From the NCBI RefSeq assembly GCF_014257025.1, contig NZ_JACMSF010000054.1:1-58407 (forward strand): a DNA stretch of 58,407 bases, in the 5' to 3' direction. A model generated the notes under the pieces. That model worked only from the letters and a program-made list of their open reading frames with translations. It had not been told where the DNA came from and made no database searches. A program made the position numbers and the translations under genes. This DNA is from Streptomyces cupreus. GTDB lineage: Bacteria; Actinomycetota; Actinomycetes; Streptomycetales; Streptomycetaceae. Positions 7,198 to 15,685 of the stretch are shown in pieces (position 1 is the stretch's first letter; every line of letters starts with the position of its first letter).

Positions 7198-9132
7198 ATG
7201 AGCGTTGACGGGCGGGACGAGTCACACGGTGACGGTGACGCGGAGGGCCGCGGCCCGGCCTCGCCTCACGTACCGAGTCAGGGCGGGCGGGCGGACCTGC
7301 CGCTGAGCGGCGAACCCGCGGTGGCCCCGATCCCGGCGCAGGGGGGCGAGCCCGTGGAGGGCAGCGTCCCCGCGCAGCGGGACTGGCGTAAGGGCAGCGT
7401 CCTGCCGCCGCCCAGGGATCTGCCGCCGTCGGACGCCGATCTGATCGGGCGGATGCGCTCGGGCGACGACTCGGCCTACGAGGAGCTCTACCGCCGCCAC
7501 GCCGACGCGGTGCGCCGGTACGCCCGCACCTGCTGCCGCGACGGCCACACCGCGGACGACCTGACCGCCGAGGTCTTCGCCCGCATGCTCCAGGCGGTCC
7601 GCGGCGGTTCGGGCCCCGAGCACGCCGTACGCGCGTATCTGCTCACCTCGGTCCGGCGCGTCGCGGCCACCTGGACGAAGTCCGCGAAGCGGGAGCAACT
7701 GGTCGACGACTTCGCGGTGTTCGCCTCCCAGGCCGAGCGGGTGTCCGAGGTGTCCGACGGCGACTCTCTCGACCTGGGCGCGGATGTGCGCGCGATGCAC
7801 GAGGCCGAGCAGTCGATGGCCATGCGGGCCTTCCGGTCGCTGCCGGAGCGCTGGCAGGCCGTGCTGTGGCACACCGAGGTCGAGGACGAGTCGCCGAGCA
7901 AGGTCGCCACGCTGTTCGGGCTCGACGCCAACGGCACGCGCGTGCTCGCGAGCCGCGCCCGCGAGGGCCTCAAGCAGGCCTACCTCCAGGCCCATGTCAG
8001 CGCCACCCTCGTCAGCGACGAGGAGTGCGCCCGCTACGCAGACCGGCTCGGCGCCTACGCCCGCGGTGGTCTGCGCACCCGTGCCGAACTGGGCCTGCGC
8101 AAGCATCTGGAGGAGTGCGCCAAGTGCCGGCTGGCCGCGGGCCAGATCAAGGAAGTCGCCAGCGGTATCCCGGCTGTCGTGCCGGTCGCCGTCATCGGTT
8201 GGTTCGGCGCCGCCGGGTACGCCAAGGTGGCCGCCCTCATTGCGGGCGGCACCGGAGCGGGCGCCGCGGGCGCGGCCGCCTCGGCGATCGGCTCCTCCTC
8301 GGGTGGGGCGGGCGCCGGTGGCGGCGCCGCGGCCTCCGGGGGGCTCGGCGCGCCGGTGAAGGCCGGTATCGCCGCCGGTGTGGTCGCCGTGGCCGCCGCC
8401 GCGGTGGCCCTCGCGCTGGCCGGCAATGACGATCCGGCGCCGAAGCCGGACGCCAAGCCGCCGGTGTCCTCCCCCGCGCCCGTCGTGGAGGAGTCCCCGA
8501 AGCCCAAGCTCCCGAAGAAGCCGGAGCCGGCCCCACCCGTCTTCGCCGCCGAGCCGGCACCGACGCCCACGCCCGCCCCCACACCCAGCCCGACCCCCAC
8601 CCCGAAGCCGAAGCCGACGCCGAAGCCCACTCCGACGCCGACCCCGCCCCCCACGCCGACGCCCACCCCGACTCCGACTCCGACTCCTCCGACCGCGCCT
8701 GCCGAGTACCAGTGGAGCGAGCTGTCGTACGACGTCAACGGCGACGGCACCGAACCCGAAATGCGGCTCGGCGAGAGCAGCTGGGTGTGGCAGCGCTACG
8801 GCGTGTCGATCGACGGCACGCGGTACGCCCACGGGGTGACGGTGCACGGCGAGTCCTCCGTCACCATCGACCTCAACCGGGAGTGCACCACCTACCAGGC
8901 CCTGGTCGGCGTCGACGACATGAACCTGAAGCTCGGCAAGTTCTACTTCTCCGTCCACGCCGACGGGGTACGGCTGTGGCGGTCCGGGATGATCAAGGGC
9001 GGTGACCCGGCGGTCCCCGTCTCGGTCAACATCGCCGGGCGCGAGACCGTACGGCTGGTGGTGGAGCCGCACAGCCACTTCGACAGCGTGCTCCTCGCGG
9101 ACTGGGCCGAGGCGAAGTTCACCTGCTCCTAG
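7198..9132 (+). CDS. Sigma-70-family (ECF-like) sigma factor fused to zinc-finger, membrane segment and NPCBM-like domain
   Basis: A 644-residue protein in five parts. Residues 80-165 are sigma region 2 (SGDDSAYEELYRRHADAVRR, then DDLTAEVFARML). Residues 200-265 are region 4 (FRSLPERWQAVLWHTEVE, then SRAREGLKQAY). Residues 273-320 form an anti-sigma-like zinc finger with the exact HxxxCxxC pattern (H303, C307, C310). A hydrophobic helix follows at 389-408, then a Pro/Thr-rich PTPTP stalk (about 410-505). The C-terminal domain (505-644) resembles NPCBM carbohydrate-binding modules (NGDGTEPEMRLGESSW, then YAHGVTVH). It is therefore expected to be anchored in the membrane, with the sigma domains inside and the sugar-binding domain outside. 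ATG 7198 is preferred over TTG 7171. It converges with the asparagine-synthetase-like gene. Confidence 0.85.
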   Translation: MSVDGRDESHGDGDAEGRGPASPHVPSQGGRADLPLSGEPAVAPIPAQGGEPVEGSVPAQRDWRKGSVLPPPRDLPPSDADLIGRMRSGDDSAYEELYRRHADAVRRYARTCCRDGHTADDLTAEVFARMLQAVRGGSGPEHAVRAYLLTSVRRVAATWTKSAKREQLVDDFAVFASQAERVSEVSDGDSLDLGADVRAMHEAEQSMAMRAFRSLPERWQAVLWHTEVEDESPSKVATLFGLDANGTRVLASRAREGLKQAYLQAHVSATLVSDEECARYADRLGAYARGGLRTRAELGLRKHLEECAKCRLAAGQIKEVASGIPAVVPVAVIGWFGAAGYAKVAALIAGGTGAGAAGAAASAIGSSSGGAGAGGGAAASGGLGAPVKAGIAAGVVAVAAAAVALALAGNDDPAPKPDAKPPVSSPAPVVEESPKPKLPKKPEPAPPVFAAEPAPTPTPAPTPSPTPTPKPKPTPKPTPTPTPPPTPTPTPTPTPTPPTAPAEYQWSELSYDVNGDGTEPEMRLGESSWVWQRYGVSIDGTRYAHGVTVHGESSVTIDLNRECTTYQALVGVDDMNLKLGKFYFSVHADGVRLWRSGMIKGGDPAVPVSVNIAGRETVRLVVEPHSHFDSVLLADWAEAKFTCS

Positions 9133-9183
9133 GGCGCGGGCTCGGCGGGGTGGGCGTCTCGTCGCTCAGGATCTCCGGGGCGC

Positions 9184-11283
9184 TTACGCACGCCGCGCCC
9201 CTGCCCCCGCCCCCAACGCCCCCCGCTGGGGCGTGATCCCCGCAGGTACCGCACGCGCGCGTGCCGGGGTTCCGGTCCAGCAGGTGCCCCTGCGGGCCAG
9301 CAGTCGGGTGAGCCAGAGTTCCAGGGAGACGAGGTCTGCCAGGCCGTCCAGCGGGAGGGGCTCGCCCTCGGCCGCCGCTCGCAGGGCCTTGCGGACCACA
9401 CGTGCCTCCACCAGGCCGGCCTGGGCCAGCAGGGGTGTGCCGAACAGGGCCATCAGGTCGTTCGCCGCCACCCTGAGCCCCGTGCGGGCCGCCACCGCCG
9501 CCGGGGCGTGGGACGGGGCGCCCCAGCCCGCCGGGAGGTCGGCGACGCCCGCGCCTTCCAGGACCGTACGCAGGATCGCGGCGCGCGCGCCGGGCTGGAC
9601 GCGCAGGGCCTCGGGGAGTACGCGGCAGGCGCGGACGACCTGGTTGTCGAGGAACGGCGCGTGCAGGCGCTGGAAGCGGATCTCGGCGGCCTGCTCCAGG
9701 ACGCGGAGGTCCGCCGCATGACGGGCGAGCGCGGCACGCGCGCGGTAGTCGCCGGGGCGCTGTCCGGGGCCGACTCCGGAGCGGTGCGTCGCCCCTTGCA
9801 GACGAACCGATACTTCAGCCAGTGCCTCACCCGTCAGCCAGCGCGCCGCCGGGCCCGGTCTGGCCCAGGTGAGCGCCGCCAGTGACGCCCCTACGGCACC
9901 TCCGGGTTCGTCGAACCGCCGGTGGAGCAGGCGCTCGGCCAGCGCCTCCAGGCCCGTGGCATACGGCGTGCGCGCCAGCTTGCGCGCCGCGCCGTACACG
10001 CGCGCGGGGACCATCACCGAGCCGTCCGCCTTGGCGAGCGCGGCGACGGGGCGGACGAGATGCCGGCGCTTGCGGTCCATCAACAGGTCGGTCAGCCGGG
10101 CCGGGTGGGCGTCCAGCACCTGGCGGGCGCCGTAGCCCGTGAAGTGGTCCGCGCTGCCCGCCGCGAGCCGCGCCCGGTGCCGGGCCGCCGTCACCAGGGA
10201 GGGCCCGGGTTCGTCGGTGAGCGGGCCGTCGAGATCGGCGTACGGCAGTGTCTCCTCGCCGCCCGCCACCACCACGTGGTGCAGGCGCGGGTTGGCCGCG
10301 AGGGTGCCCGCCCGTTCCAGCTCGGACTCCCGGCCGCCGACGGCGAGGTCGTTGAAGGTGACGGCCAGCAGCCGCTCCCCCGCGCCCGTGCCGTGGCCCA
10401 GCACCGTGCCCGGCATGCCGGGCAGGCCCGCGGCGAGCAGGGCGAGGGTGCCGGAGGCCGGGCCGCCGGAGAGGTCCGCGCCGATGCCGGGAACGGGCAT
10501 CCCGCGCGCGGCGCGGCGTTCGGCGGGCCCCATGCCCGGGACGGGGCCGGGGTCGATGTCGGCGCCGGGCACATGCCGGGGTGCGGACAGCCGGGCCCGT
10601 ACCGCGTCCACCAGCGCGTCGCGCACGGCGTCCACCGCGCTGTCCGGGTCGGCCGGGGGTGCCGCCACCGCCAGGGAGGCGACCGGCTCGTAGCCGGCGA
10701 TCTCCCGTGCCCCTGCGCGAAGGATCAGCGCGTGCCCCGGCGGGATGCGCCGTACGCCGTCATAAGGGGTGGAGTCGTCCAGGGCCGCGGGGACGTCCGG
10801 GGCGGCGAGCAGGGCGGCCAGATGCCCGAAGTCGAGGTTGGCCTCGATGAGGTCGGCGAGGGGCAGCGCGGCGGTCGCGTACGCCGTACCGCCGGCCCAG
10901 GGGGTGTAGAACACCGGCCGGGCGCCCGCCAGATCGCCGCACACCATGACGCGGCGGCCGACCTGGACGACGGCCGTGTAGCTGCCGGGCCAGGCCGTCA
11001 GATGCCGAAGTGCCCCGCCCCGCGCGGCGAACAGACCGACCCGCAGCTGCTCGTCGCTCGCCCCGCAGATGCCGAGGACGGCGATCCGGTTCTGGGCGTC
11101 GGCCTGCACCACGCGCACCTCGTCGGGGCGCCAGTCGCCGACCGCCCACAGCGGATCGGGGTCGCCCCACAGGAGTTGGGACCCGACCGGGTGCAAGGTC
11201 TCGCCGTCGGGCCCGGTGGCCCCCGCGGAACCGATCACGGCGGCTCCCGCGGCGGTGCTGCTCCATCCCACCAACCACCGCAT
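9184..11283 (-). CDS. Asparagine-synthetase-like protein without glutaminase nucleophile
   Basis: About 699 residues with the two-domain layout of asparagine synthetase B. The N-terminal Ntn-like region begins MRWLVGWSS, with no Cys at position 2, so it cannot hydrolyse glutamine in the usual way. The C-terminal synthetase domain has an altered PP-loop, SGGPASG where SGGxDSS is usual. Lasso-peptide cyclases and beta-lactam synthetases are AsnB relatives with comparable loss of glutaminase, but I found no lasso precursor, B1/B2 or transporter gene nearby. ATG 11283 has GGAGG 5 bp upstream. It is divergent from the regulator at 11976 and converges on the sigma factor. The substrate is unknown. 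Confidence 0.75.
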   Translation of the reverse strand: MRWLVGWSSTAAGAAVIGSAGATGPDGETLHPVGSQLLWGDPDPLWAVGDWRPDEVRVVQADAQNRIAVLGICGASDEQLRVGLFAARGGALRHLTAWPGSYTAVVQVGRRVMVCGDLAGARPVFYTPWAGGTAYATAALPLADLIEANLDFGHLAALLAAPDVPAALDDSTPYDGVRRIPPGHALILRAGAREIAGYEPVASLAVAAPPADPDSAVDAVRDALVDAVRARLSAPRHVPGADIDPGPVPGMGPAERRAARGMPVPGIGADLSGGPASGTLALLAAGLPGMPGTVLGHGTGAGERLLAVTFNDLAVGGRESELERAGTLAANPRLHHVVVAGGEETLPYADLDGPLTDEPGPSLVTAARHRARLAAGSADHFTGYGARQVLDAHPARLTDLLMDRKRRHLVRPVAALAKADGSVMVPARVYGAARKLARTPYATGLEALAERLLHRRFDEPGGAVGASLAALTWARPGPAARWLTGEALAEVSVRLQGATHRSGVGPGQRPGDYRARAALARHAADLRVLEQAAEIRFQRLHAPFLDNQVVRACRVLPEALRVQPGARAAILRTVLEGAGVADLPAGWGAPSHAPAAVAARTGLRVAANDLMALFGTPLLAQAGLVEARVVRKALRAAAEGEPLPLDGLADLVSLELWLTRLLARRGTCWTGTPARARAVPAGITPQRGALGAGAGARRA

Positions 11284-11975
11284 CGACGCCTCCACAGGCT
11301 GTGGACAACAGTGCACCGTACGAACCGGTTCACCATGCTGCCATGAAGGACGCGCGCCGGAGACGCCGTGACACCGCTTGAGATCCGCGAAATGCGCCCC
11401 CGCGGGCGCCCCCATAGGGCATCAATACCCGTGCAGGCCAAGGAGACCACTCCGCCACGGCGACGCGAATGCGCCCCCGGTTCACTCCCCAAGAACGCCT
11501 TTCGCGCCCTCAACTTCCATGGTGGGAGCGGTAATCACCCGCGAGAGGCAGGGTCGATTTTCAGCCAAATCGGCGTGTCGACGGCAGGTTCGACCACGCT
11601 CCGTACAGGCCCTGCGCACTACTTTGCGTGTGCGCAGTCCGGGAGGCGGGACTCGCCCCCCGGACCGTTCCGCCGCCCGCGGGGATGGAGGCGGCGGTGT
11701 CCCCCAGCCCACTGGATCCAGTACAGCGGGCCGACCCACGCACGATCCATGGAATCGCTCCCCCGATGGCCGGAGAAGAGCGCACGGACGGGCGCACGGC
11801 CACACGTCGGGAGCACACCGCAACCGTCCGTACCTGAACCGCACTTCAGTACGGACCACAATCCCGCCATCCGGAAGAATGCCCCTTAACGCTTGGGATG
11901 CGGCGAACTACGCTGGGTTTACGAATGCCGCGTGGTTATGCCAGCGCGGCAGCCGTCTGTGTCGAGGGGTGGCGC
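11284..11975. other. Long intergenic region with two strong inverted repeats
   Basis: These 692 bp separate the divergent asparagine-synthetase-like gene and the TPR regulator. Short open frames exist on both strands but lack the GC-rich third positions of real genes here. It holds an inverted repeat GTCCGTAC(c)TGAA / TTCAGTACGGAC (826-856 of the 11-kb segment, i.e. 11826-11856) and a GC hairpin at 11637-11665. I see no lasso or other peptide precursor in it. Confidence 0.6.
11826..11856. promoter_or_regulatory. Inverted repeat upstream of the TPR regulator
   Basis: Arms GTCCGTAC and GTACGGAC are extended by TGAA/TTCA with a one-base bulge and a 6-bp centre. It lies about 120 bp before the ATG at 11976. 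It may be an operator or an RNA hairpin. Confidence 0.45.
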
Positions 11976-13400
11976 ATGTCCAGGGAGCAACGCGGGCCGA
12001 ACGAAAAGCTCGGCGCCGTTCTCGCCCTCGCGGGAATCAGCAACGCAGGACTCGCGCGCCGCGTCAACGACCTTGGCGCTCAACGCGGGTTGACACTTCG
12101 CTACGACAAGACGTCGGTGGCGCGCTGGGTGTCGAAGGGGATGGTGCCGCAGGGTGCGGCGCCGCACCTCATAGCCGCCGCCATCGGCCAGAAGCTCGGC
12201 CGCCCGGTGCCGCTCCACGAGATCGGCCTGGCGGACGCGGATCCCGCGCCCGAAGTGGGCCTCGCCTTCCCCCGGGACGTCGGACAGGCGGTCAGGTCGG
12301 CGACGGAGCTCTACCGTCTCGACCTCGCCGGGCGGCGCGCCGGCTCCGGCGGCATCTGGCAGTCGCTGGCCGGATCGTTCGCCGTGAGCGCATACGCAAC
12401 GCCCGCCTCACGATGGCTGATAACCCCGGCCGACAGCTCGGTCGCGCGCGAGGTGAACCCCGCCGAGGGCTCCGGCGCACCGGTCAAAGTCGGCCACAGC
12501 GATGTGCAGAAACTGCGGGAGGCCGCCGAGGACGCCAGGCGCTGGGACTCCAAGTACGGAGGCGGCGACTGGCGTTCGTCCATGGTGCCCGAGTGCTTAC
12601 GGGTGGAGGCGGCACCGCTGCTGCTCGGCTCGTACTCCGACGAGGTGGGCCGGGCGCTGTTCGGGGCGAGCGCCGAACTGACCCGCCTTGCGGGGTGGAT
12701 GGCCTTCGACACGGGCCAGCAGGAGGCCGCGCAGCGGTACTACATCCAGGCGCTCAGGCTGGCGCGCGCGGCTGCTGACGTCCCCCTCGGCGGGTATGTG
12801 CTGGCGTCGATGTCCCTTCAGGCGACGTATCGCGGCTTCGGCGACGAGGGCGTCGACCTCGCGCAGGCCGCGCTGGAACGCAACCGTGGCCTCGCCACGG
12901 CCCGCACCATGAGCTTCTTCCGGCTCGTCGAGGCGCGCGCGCATGCGCGCGCGGGTGACGCGCAGGCGGCGGGCGCCGCGCTCAAGGCGGCGGAGGGCTG
13001 GCTGGAGCGCTCCCGGGAGGGTGACCACGATCCGTCCTGGCTCGGCTTCTACTCCTACGACCGGTTCTGCGCGGACGCCGCCGAGTGCTACCGCGATCTG
13101 AAGGCACCGCGTCAGGTGCGACGGTTCACGGAGCAGGCGCTGTCGAAGCCGACGGAGGAGTTCGTGCGCTCGCACGGGCTGCGGCTGGTGGTCTCCGCGG
13201 TCGCCGAGCTGGAGTCGGGCAATCTCGATGCGGCATGCGAGCAGGGCGTGCGGGCGGTGGAGGTCGCGGGACGGATCTCCTCGGCGCGTACCACCGAGTA
13301 TGTGAAGGATCTTCTGCATCGTCTTGAGCCGTACGGGGACGAGCCGCGCGTGGTCGAGCTGCGGGAGAGGGCGCGTCCTTTGCTGATGACTCCGGCGTAG
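11976..13400 (+). CDS. Sporulation-associated regulator with HTH-like N-terminus and TPR-like repeats (NsdA/ORF1590-like)
   Basis: A 474-residue soluble protein. The first 80 residues look like a helix-turn-helix (GISNAGLARRVNDLG, then YDKTSVARWVSKG). The remainder is alpha-helical in about 35-residue units rich in Ala, Leu and Arg (for example AQRYYIQALRLARAAADVPLGG), as in tetratricopeptide proteins. It resembles the Streptomyces family that includes NsdA and the S. griseus sporulation gene orf1590, which influence sporulation and antibiotic production. The family name is from memory. ATG 11976 follows GAGGGG at a 6-bp spacer. An unusually long upstream region suggests complex control. Confidence 0.75.
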   Translation: MSREQRGPNEKLGAVLALAGISNAGLARRVNDLGAQRGLTLRYDKTSVARWVSKGMVPQGAAPHLIAAAIGQKLGRPVPLHEIGLADADPAPEVGLAFPRDVGQAVRSATELYRLDLAGRRAGSGGIWQSLAGSFAVSAYATPASRWLITPADSSVAREVNPAEGSGAPVKVGHSDVQKLREAAEDARRWDSKYGGGDWRSSMVPECLRVEAAPLLLGSYSDEVGRALFGASAELTRLAGWMAFDTGQQEAAQRYYIQALRLARAAADVPLGGYVLASMSLQATYRGFGDEGVDLAQAALERNRGLATARTMSFFRLVEARAHARAGDAQAAGAALKAAEGWLERSREGDHDPSWLGFYSYDRFCADAAECYRDLKAPRQVRRFTEQALSKPTEEFVRSHGLRLVVSAVAELESGNLDAACEQGVRAVEVAGRISSARTTEYVKDLLHRLEPYGDEPRVVELRERARPLLMTPA

Positions 13401-13478
13401 GTTCCTTCGCCTCCCCCTCCGTGGTTTGAAGGCATTGTCAGTGGCGCAGTGCACTATCGGAGGCGGGAGGTGGTGCTG

Positions 13479-14687
13479 GTGCGGTCGGTCGCTTACGACT
13501 GTGATGTGCTCGTGGTCGGCGGAGGGATCGTCGGGCTGTCCACGGCGTATGCGATCACTCGGGCCGCGCCGGGCACACGCATCACCGTGCTGGAGAAGGA
13601 GGCCGGGCCCGCCCGTCATCAGACCGGGCGGAACAGCGGGGTGATCCACAGCGGGATCTACTACCGGCCCGGATCGCTGAAGGCGCGGTATGCGGTGCGT
13701 GGCGCCGCCGAGATGGTCAAGTTTTGCGCCGAGTACGACATCGATCATGCCGTCACCGGGAAGCTGATCGTCGCCACCGAGCGGTCGGAGCTGCCCCGGC
13801 TGCACGCGCTGGTGCAGCGGGGGCGGGAGAACGGCATTCCGGTGCGGGAGCTGGGGGCCGCGCAGATCGCCGAGTACGAGCCGGAGGTGCGGGGGCTCGC
13901 GGCGATACATGTGGGGACCACGGGGATCTGTGACTTCGTCGGTGTCGCTCGACGGCTGGCCGAGGCCTCGGGGGCGGAGATCCGGTACGGCGCTCAGGTC
14001 GTCCGGGTGGATCGGCGGCCGTCACTCGGGGTTGCCGTGCAGACGGGCGGCGGGGATGTGGTGCGGGCTCGGGTGCTGGTGAACTGTGCCGGGCTGTACT
14101 GCGACAAGGTCGCTCGGCTCACCGGGGACGAGCCGGGGATGCGGATTGTGCCGTTCCGGGGGGAGTACTACTCGCTGGCGCGGCCCGAGCTGGTGCGGGG
14201 GCTGGTGTATCCGGTGCCGGATCCGGCGTTTCCGTTTCTCGGGGTGCATCTGACGCGTGGGGTCGACGGCGGTGTGCATGTCGGGCCCAATGCGGTGCCG
14301 GCGCTGGCCCGGGAGGGGTATGGGTGGGGGGTCGTACGGCCTCTTGAGATCGCCTCGACGCTGGGGTGGCCGGGGGCGTGGGCGATAGCTCGGCGGCATT
14401 GGCGGTACGGAGCGGGGGAGCTGCGGCGGTCCGTGTCCAAGGGGGCGTTCGCGGCGGCTGTGCGGCGGTTGTTGCCTGCGGTTGCCGATGAGGATCTGGT
14501 GCCTGCGGCGGCGGGGGTGCGGGCGCAGGCGGTTCTTCGGGACGGGACGTTGGTGGACGACTTCCTGATCAAGGAGGGGGCGCGGGCGGTGCATGTGCTG
14601 AACGCGCCTTCCCCGGCGGCCACGGCGTCGTTGCCGATCGGTCGGGAGGTGGCTCGGCGGGCGTTGGCTGTGCTCGGGTCTGTGTGA
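13479..14687 (+). CDS. lhgO: L-2-hydroxyglutarate oxidase-like FAD oxidoreductase
   Basis: About 402 residues of the DAO/LhgO family. It has an N-terminal FAD motif (DVLVVGGGIVGLSTAYAI), then the family signature TGRNSGVIHSGIYY, and the central VNCAGLYCDKVARL. A C-terminal APSPAATASLPIG segment closes the flavin site. LhgO oxidises L-2-hydroxyglutarate to 2-oxoglutarate, repairing a by-product of central metabolism. GTG 13479 has GGGAGG 8 bp upstream. GTG 13449 is an alternative. The next gene, trmB, begins 78 bp downstream on the same strand. Confidence 0.85.
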   Translation: MRSVAYDCDVLVVGGGIVGLSTAYAITRAAPGTRITVLEKEAGPARHQTGRNSGVIHSGIYYRPGSLKARYAVRGAAEMVKFCAEYDIDHAVTGKLIVATERSELPRLHALVQRGRENGIPVRELGAAQIAEYEPEVRGLAAIHVGTTGICDFVGVARRLAEASGAEIRYGAQVVRVDRRPSLGVAVQTGGGDVVRARVLVNCAGLYCDKVARLTGDEPGMRIVPFRGEYYSLARPELVRGLVYPVPDPAFPFLGVHLTRGVDGGVHVGPNAVPALAREGYGWGVVRPLEIASTLGWPGAWAIARRHWRYGAGELRRSVSKGAFAAAVRRLLPAVADEDLVPAAAGVRAQAVLRDGTLVDDFLIKEGARAVHVLNAPSPAATASLPIGREVARRALAVLGSV

Positions 14688-14765
14688 CGGGGTGACGGCT
14701 GCGCCTCGTCCGCGCACGCCGGACGGGCTGAGAGCCGTTCCACCTCCCGTAAAATCGAACCCACT

Positions 14766-15632
14766 GTGTCTGACTCCCTCCACACCCCCGAAGCCCCCCA
14801 CCCCGCCCCCGGCCACGAGCCCGGTGTGTCTGTTCGGCATACCCGGGATAAGGGGGAGCCGCGGTTCCCGGATGGGCCCAAGGCCGATCCCGCCGGGTCT
14901 CACTTCGAGCGGCGGATTCGGAGTTTTCAGCCTCGGCGGAGTCGGGTGACCGCCGGGCAGGCCGATGCGTTGCAGCGGTTGTGGCCCACGTGGGGGCTGG
15001 ACATCGATGGCCAGCGGGTCATTGATCTCGGGGAGCTGTTCGGGAACGACCATCGCGTCGTCCTGGAGATCGGGTTCGGGATGGGGGAGGCCACCGCGCA
15101 GATGGCCGCCGCCGACCCGGCGACCAATGTGCTCGCCGTCGATGTGCACACGCCCGGCCAGGGCAATCTGCTCAACCTCGCCGAACACCACGGCCTGACC
15201 AACATCCGGGTCGGCAACGGCGACGCCATCATCCTGCTCCGCGAGATGCTCGCCCCGGACTCCCTCGACGGGCTCCGTGTCTTCTTCCCGGACCCCTGGC
15301 CGAAGAAGCGGCACCACAAGCGGCGGCTGATCCAGCCGGAGTTCCTCAGCCTCGCCGCGACCCGGCTGAGGCCCGGTGCGATCCTGCACTGCGCGACCGA
15401 TTGGGAGCCGTACGCCGAACAGATGCTCGACGTGCTGACGGCGCACCCGGACTTCGAGAACACACAGGCCGACGGCGGTTTTGCGCCGCGTCCCGAGTTC
15501 CGGCCGCTGACCCGTTTCGAGGGCCAGGGACTGGACAAGGGACATGTCGTGAACGACCTGCTCTTCCGTCGCGTACAGCAGCCTGTGCGGCAGCACGCAC
15601 CGCACCGAGACATACCCCCCACCGGCGCCTGA
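14766..15632 (+). CDS. trmB: tRNA (guanine-N7-)-methyltransferase
   Basis: A 288-residue SAM-dependent enzyme that makes m7G46 in tRNA variable loops. The SAM-binding motif is VVLEIGFGMGEATAQMA (about residues 98-114). The family signature FFPDPWPKKRHHKRR lies further on and includes the catalytic and tRNA-contact basic cluster. The C-terminus has the usual DWEPYAEQML. The N-terminal 60 residues are longer and more polar than in E. coli TrmB, as is common in actinobacteria. The GTG at 14766 is preceded by TAAAAT (14750-14755), suggesting a promoter with almost no leader. Confidence 0.95.
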   Translation: MSDSLHTPEAPHPAPGHEPGVSVRHTRDKGEPRFPDGPKADPAGSHFERRIRSFQPRRSRVTAGQADALQRLWPTWGLDIDGQRVIDLGELFGNDHRVVLEIGFGMGEATAQMAAADPATNVLAVDVHTPGQGNLLNLAEHHGLTNIRVGNGDAIILLREMLAPDSLDGLRVFFPDPWPKKRHHKRRLIQPEFLSLAATRLRPGAILHCATDWEPYAEQMLDVLTAHPDFENTQADGGFAPRPEFRPLTRFEGQGLDKGHVVNDLLFRRVQQPVRQHAPHRDIPPTGA

Positions 15633-15671
15633 GCCCACCGCGCTGTTCTGCGGGCTGCGCCCCTCCCTCGT

Positions 15672-15685
15672 TAGGGTCAATGCCG
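15672..15685 (+). promoter_or_regulatory. Possible -10 box for a leaderless prsW mRNA
   Basis: TAGGGT (15672-15677) is separated from the GTG start by exactly 7 bp and no Shine-Dalgarno is seen, so transcription could begin at the start codon. No clear -35 is visible. Confidence 0.4.

Noticed and set aside
8570..8700. Repeat tract in the sigma-NPCBM gene considered as a mobile or CRISPR-like repeat
   Set aside because: It encodes the PTPTP stalk in frame. The repetition is codon-level only.
11368..11889. 173-aa plus-strand frame in the gap upstream of the TPR regulator, considered as a possible peptide precursor or gene
   Set aside because: Third positions lack the strong G/C bias seen in every real gene here, there is no Shine-Dalgarno, and no leader/core pattern appears.
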